This document shows, piece by piece, positions 7,318 to 9,226 of a stretch of DNA of 9,226 bases. The translations under genes and the position numbers were made by a program. This stretch comes from Bacteroidota bacterium (lineage in GTDB: Bacteria; Bacteroidota; Bacteroidia; UKL13-3). Where the stretch lies: the NCBI GenBank assembly GCA_947462865.1, contig CANHRW010000069.1, positions 1 to 9,226 of the forward strand. Reading direction: 5' to 3'. Each line of letters begins with the position of its first letter. The first letter of the stretch is position 1. The notes under the pieces are model-generated. The model ran no database searches. It saw only the letters and a program-made list of their open reading frames with translations, and had not been told where the DNA came from.

Positions 7318-9226
7318 ATGCCAAGATATTGTTTTTTTATCATTATCGCAGCACACTTTTTATTTACATCAAAAAGCATTGCACAAAACCTTATTAAAGG
7401 GATTTTGAAAGATAAACTTACATTGGAACCCATTGCTGGAGTTTTAGTATCATCAGATTTTGGAGGCACTCAAAGTGATGACAAAGGCTTTTTTCAGTTG
7501 CCATCAGAAAAATCAATTTGTATGCTCAACTTCAGGCTGATTGGATACGAAAACAAATCGGTTGTTTTGGAAACAAAAAGTTTAAAAGATACTACCATTG
7601 AAATTTTGTTAACTCCAAGCCGTCAATTATTAGATCAAGTTGTAGTAACTGGTAACAGAAATGAACAAGCTATAGCCAGAAGTTCAAGTAGTATTGAATT
7701 AATTGGTGCAAAATTGATTCTGGATAAAGGCACAACTAGCATTGATAAATTTTTGAATCAGATACCATCGGTGAGTGTTTTGGATGGACAAATCAACATT
7801 AGAAGTGGCAGTGGCTGGACCTATGGAGCAGGCTCAAGAGTAATGGTTCTGGTTGATGACTTACCTTTTTTAACAGGAGATGCGGGTCAAGTAAAATGGA
7901 GTTTATTGCCCCTAGAAAACTTAAAACAAGTTGAAGTAATTAAGGGTGCTGGTTCTGTGCTATATGGCTCTGGCGCTTTGAATGGAATTGTTCATTTCCG
8001 AACACAAATGAGCAGTGGCAAACCTATCACCAAAATTCAATTGAGCAGTGGATTCTATGACAAACCTGAAAGAATTGGTTTACGCTGGACAACTAAAAAC
8101 TTGATGAAGAATCAAATGAGTGTTTTCCATGCTGCCAAATTAGGGCGTTACCAATATGCATTTTCTAGCAATTACTTGATGGATAATGGCTATAGAATGA
8201 GCGATAACGAAGAGCGCATTCGTTGCAATTTAAATGTACAAACAGCCATCAATAAACAATTTAAAATTGGACTCAATTTGGGTCTTTTAAAGAGTAAAAG
8301 TGAATCTTTTTTACTATGGGAAAATGACCAAATGGGTTATACTGCCCTTGACTCACAAACGAATGCTACCCACTCTCAAAGTATATTTGTAGACCCAAGT
8401 ATTTCTTTTCATCAAAACGGATTTCAACACAAATTAAAATCAAGGTGGATGTATATCAATAATGAAAACACGAATGTTGAACAAAATAATGCTTTCAATC
8501 AGATTTATGCTGAATACCAAATACAAAAAAACCTACTAGACATTAAACTTAATATTACAGCTGGCGTGGTATACAATTACAATTCCAGTGAAGCAACATT
8601 GTACGGAGGCATTAACACCAGCAATAACAAAGCAGCATTTTTACAAATAGATAAAACCCTTGTATCGGGTTTACAATTGGGCTTGGGAGCACGTTATGAA
8701 TATTTTCAAATGAATGCCGATCAAAACCAACAACCTGTTTTTAGAGCAGGTTTAAACTATGAACTCACAAAAAGTACTTTTTTGAGGTGTAGTTGGGGAC
8801 AAGGATTTAGGTACCCATCTATTGCAGAAAGATATATCAATACGAGCGTTGGGAGTTTAAATATATTTGCAAATCCTGAGTTAAGGGCAGAATCCGGTTG
8901 GAGTGCAGAAATAGGAATCAAACAAGGTATGAAATGGGGAGATTTGAGTGCTTATTTTGACTTGGCTTATTTTGAAACACGTTATGCGGATATGACTGAA
9001 TTCAATTTTGGCGCATGGAAAACATACAACCCAGCGAACCCCTTTTCTGCAATTGGATTTAAATCTTTTAATGTAGGAAATACGCGCATCAATGGAGTAG
9101 ATTTGAGCACTGGATTTCAGTTCAAGAATAAAAATTGGGATGTTCAAAGTATTATAGGTTACACCTATTCACAACCTTTGATATTAGACCCTGATTTGGT
9201 GTTTGCATTTGATTCGGCAAGAGGTC
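7318..9226 (+). CDS. TonB-dependent outer membrane receptor, C-terminus cut by window edge
   Basis: This is an outer-membrane barrel that imports a bound ligand using energy from TonB-ExbBD. The frame is open for 636 codons to the window end, so the last barrel strands are missing. From the chosen ATG, residues 1-23 are a signal peptide ending SIAQ. About 25-100 are a carboxypeptidase-regulatory-like domain (GVLV, DDKGFFQL, LIGYENKSV). A TonB-box-like DQVVVTGNR lies at 106-114. The plug (about 118-230) includes IRSGSG, VMVLVDDLP and VEVIKGAGSVLYGSGALNG (205-223). After that, alternating strands and family-typical WGQGFRYPSIAERY and NPELRAESGW segments mark the barrel. The size suggests a BtuB/FepA-like receptor rather than a SusC type, and no SusD gene is seen. 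The substrate cannot be told. An alternative ATG at 7303 adds five residues and shares two bases with the start codon of the divergent secreted-protein gene. Confidence 0.95.
   Translation, partial: MPRYCFFIIIAAHFLFTSKSIAQNLIKGILKDKLTLEPIAGVLVSSDFGGTQSDDKGFFQLPSEKSICMLNFRLIGYENKSVVLETKSLKDTTIEILLTPSRQLLDQVVVTGNRNEQAIARSSSSIELIGAKLILDKGTTSIDKFLNQIPSVSVLDGQINIRSGSGWTYGAGSRVMVLVDDLPFLTGDAGQVKWSLLPLENLKQVEVIKGAGSVLYGSGALNGIVHFRTQMSSGKPITKIQLSSGFYDKPERIGLRWTTKNLMKNQMSVFHAAKLGRYQYAFSSNYLMDNGYRMSDNEERIRCNLNVQTAINKQFKIGLNLGLLKSKSESFLLWENDQMGYTALDSQTNATHSQSIFVDPSISFHQNGFQHKLKSRWMYINNENTNVEQNNAFNQIYAEYQIQKNLLDIKLNITAGVVYNYNSSEATLYGGINTSNNKAAFLQIDKTLVSGLQLGLGARYEYFQMNADQNQQPVFRAGLNYELTKSTFLRCSWGQGFRYPSIAERYINTSVGSLNIFANPELRAESGWSAEIGIKQGMKWGDLSAYFDLAYFETRYADMTEFNFGAWKTYNPANPFSAIGFKSFNVGNTRINGVDLSTGFQFKNKNWDVQSIIGYTYSQPLILDPDLVFAFDSARG

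Noticed and set aside
7305..7469. Upstream extension of the minus-strand secreted-protein gene to an ATG at 7469 (301 residues)
   Set aside because: It would place 55 non-secretory residues before an obvious signal peptide and overlap the receptor gene's own signal peptide and regulatory domain on the other strand.
8881..9147. Minus-strand open frame inside the TonB receptor
   Set aside because: The plus strand here encodes typical barrel segments without interruption; the antisense frame has no domain or plausible start context.

Overview
This window is a conserved housekeeping segment of a low-GC Bacteroidota chromosome. Several things point to that phylum. There is a T9SS-type C-terminal sorting domain and a TonB-dependent receptor with an N-terminal carboxypeptidase-regulatory-like domain. 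The promoters match TTTG/TTG-N19-20-TAnnTTTG, and the start codons lack Shine-Dalgarno sequences. Genus cannot be read from the sequence.

Layout: (1) 1-2877, minus strand, is the str operon in the order rpsL (S12), rpsG (S7), fusA (EF-G). The gaps are 25 and 20 bp, and fusA runs off the left edge after 651 codons. (2) 2878-3244 is a 367-bp divergent intergenic region. It holds two good Bacteroidota-type promoters reading into rpsL and a small structured stretch between them. (3) 3245-5047, plus, is uvrC, complete with all its domains. (4) 5048-5307 looks intergenic, but its minus strand carries the remains of a small membrane-protein gene resembling the DUF2892/YgaP transmembrane family, broken by several lesions. 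The right end holds the likely promoter of the next gene. (5) 5308-6567, plus, is pabB (aminodeoxychorismate synthase component I), with no pabA or pabC beside it. (6) 6564-7304, minus, encodes a secreted protein of unknown function with a signal peptide and a T9SS type A sorting domain. Its stop overlaps the pabB stop. (7) From 7318 (or 7303) to the right edge, plus, is a TonB-dependent outer-membrane receptor, cut at the window end. It diverges from the secreted-protein gene with almost no space between the start codons.

The str operon serves translation, UvrC excision repair and PabB folate synthesis; these units are functionally unrelated neighbours. The only pair that may work together is the T9SS cargo protein and the divergent TonB receptor, both placed at the outer membrane or cell surface. 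I saw no mobile element, CRISPR array, tRNA or rRNA, and nothing that clearly qualifies as an undescribed system. The points most worth a second look are the decayed DUF2892-like gene, the divergent overlapping starts near 7303, and the double promoter with leader in front of rpsL.
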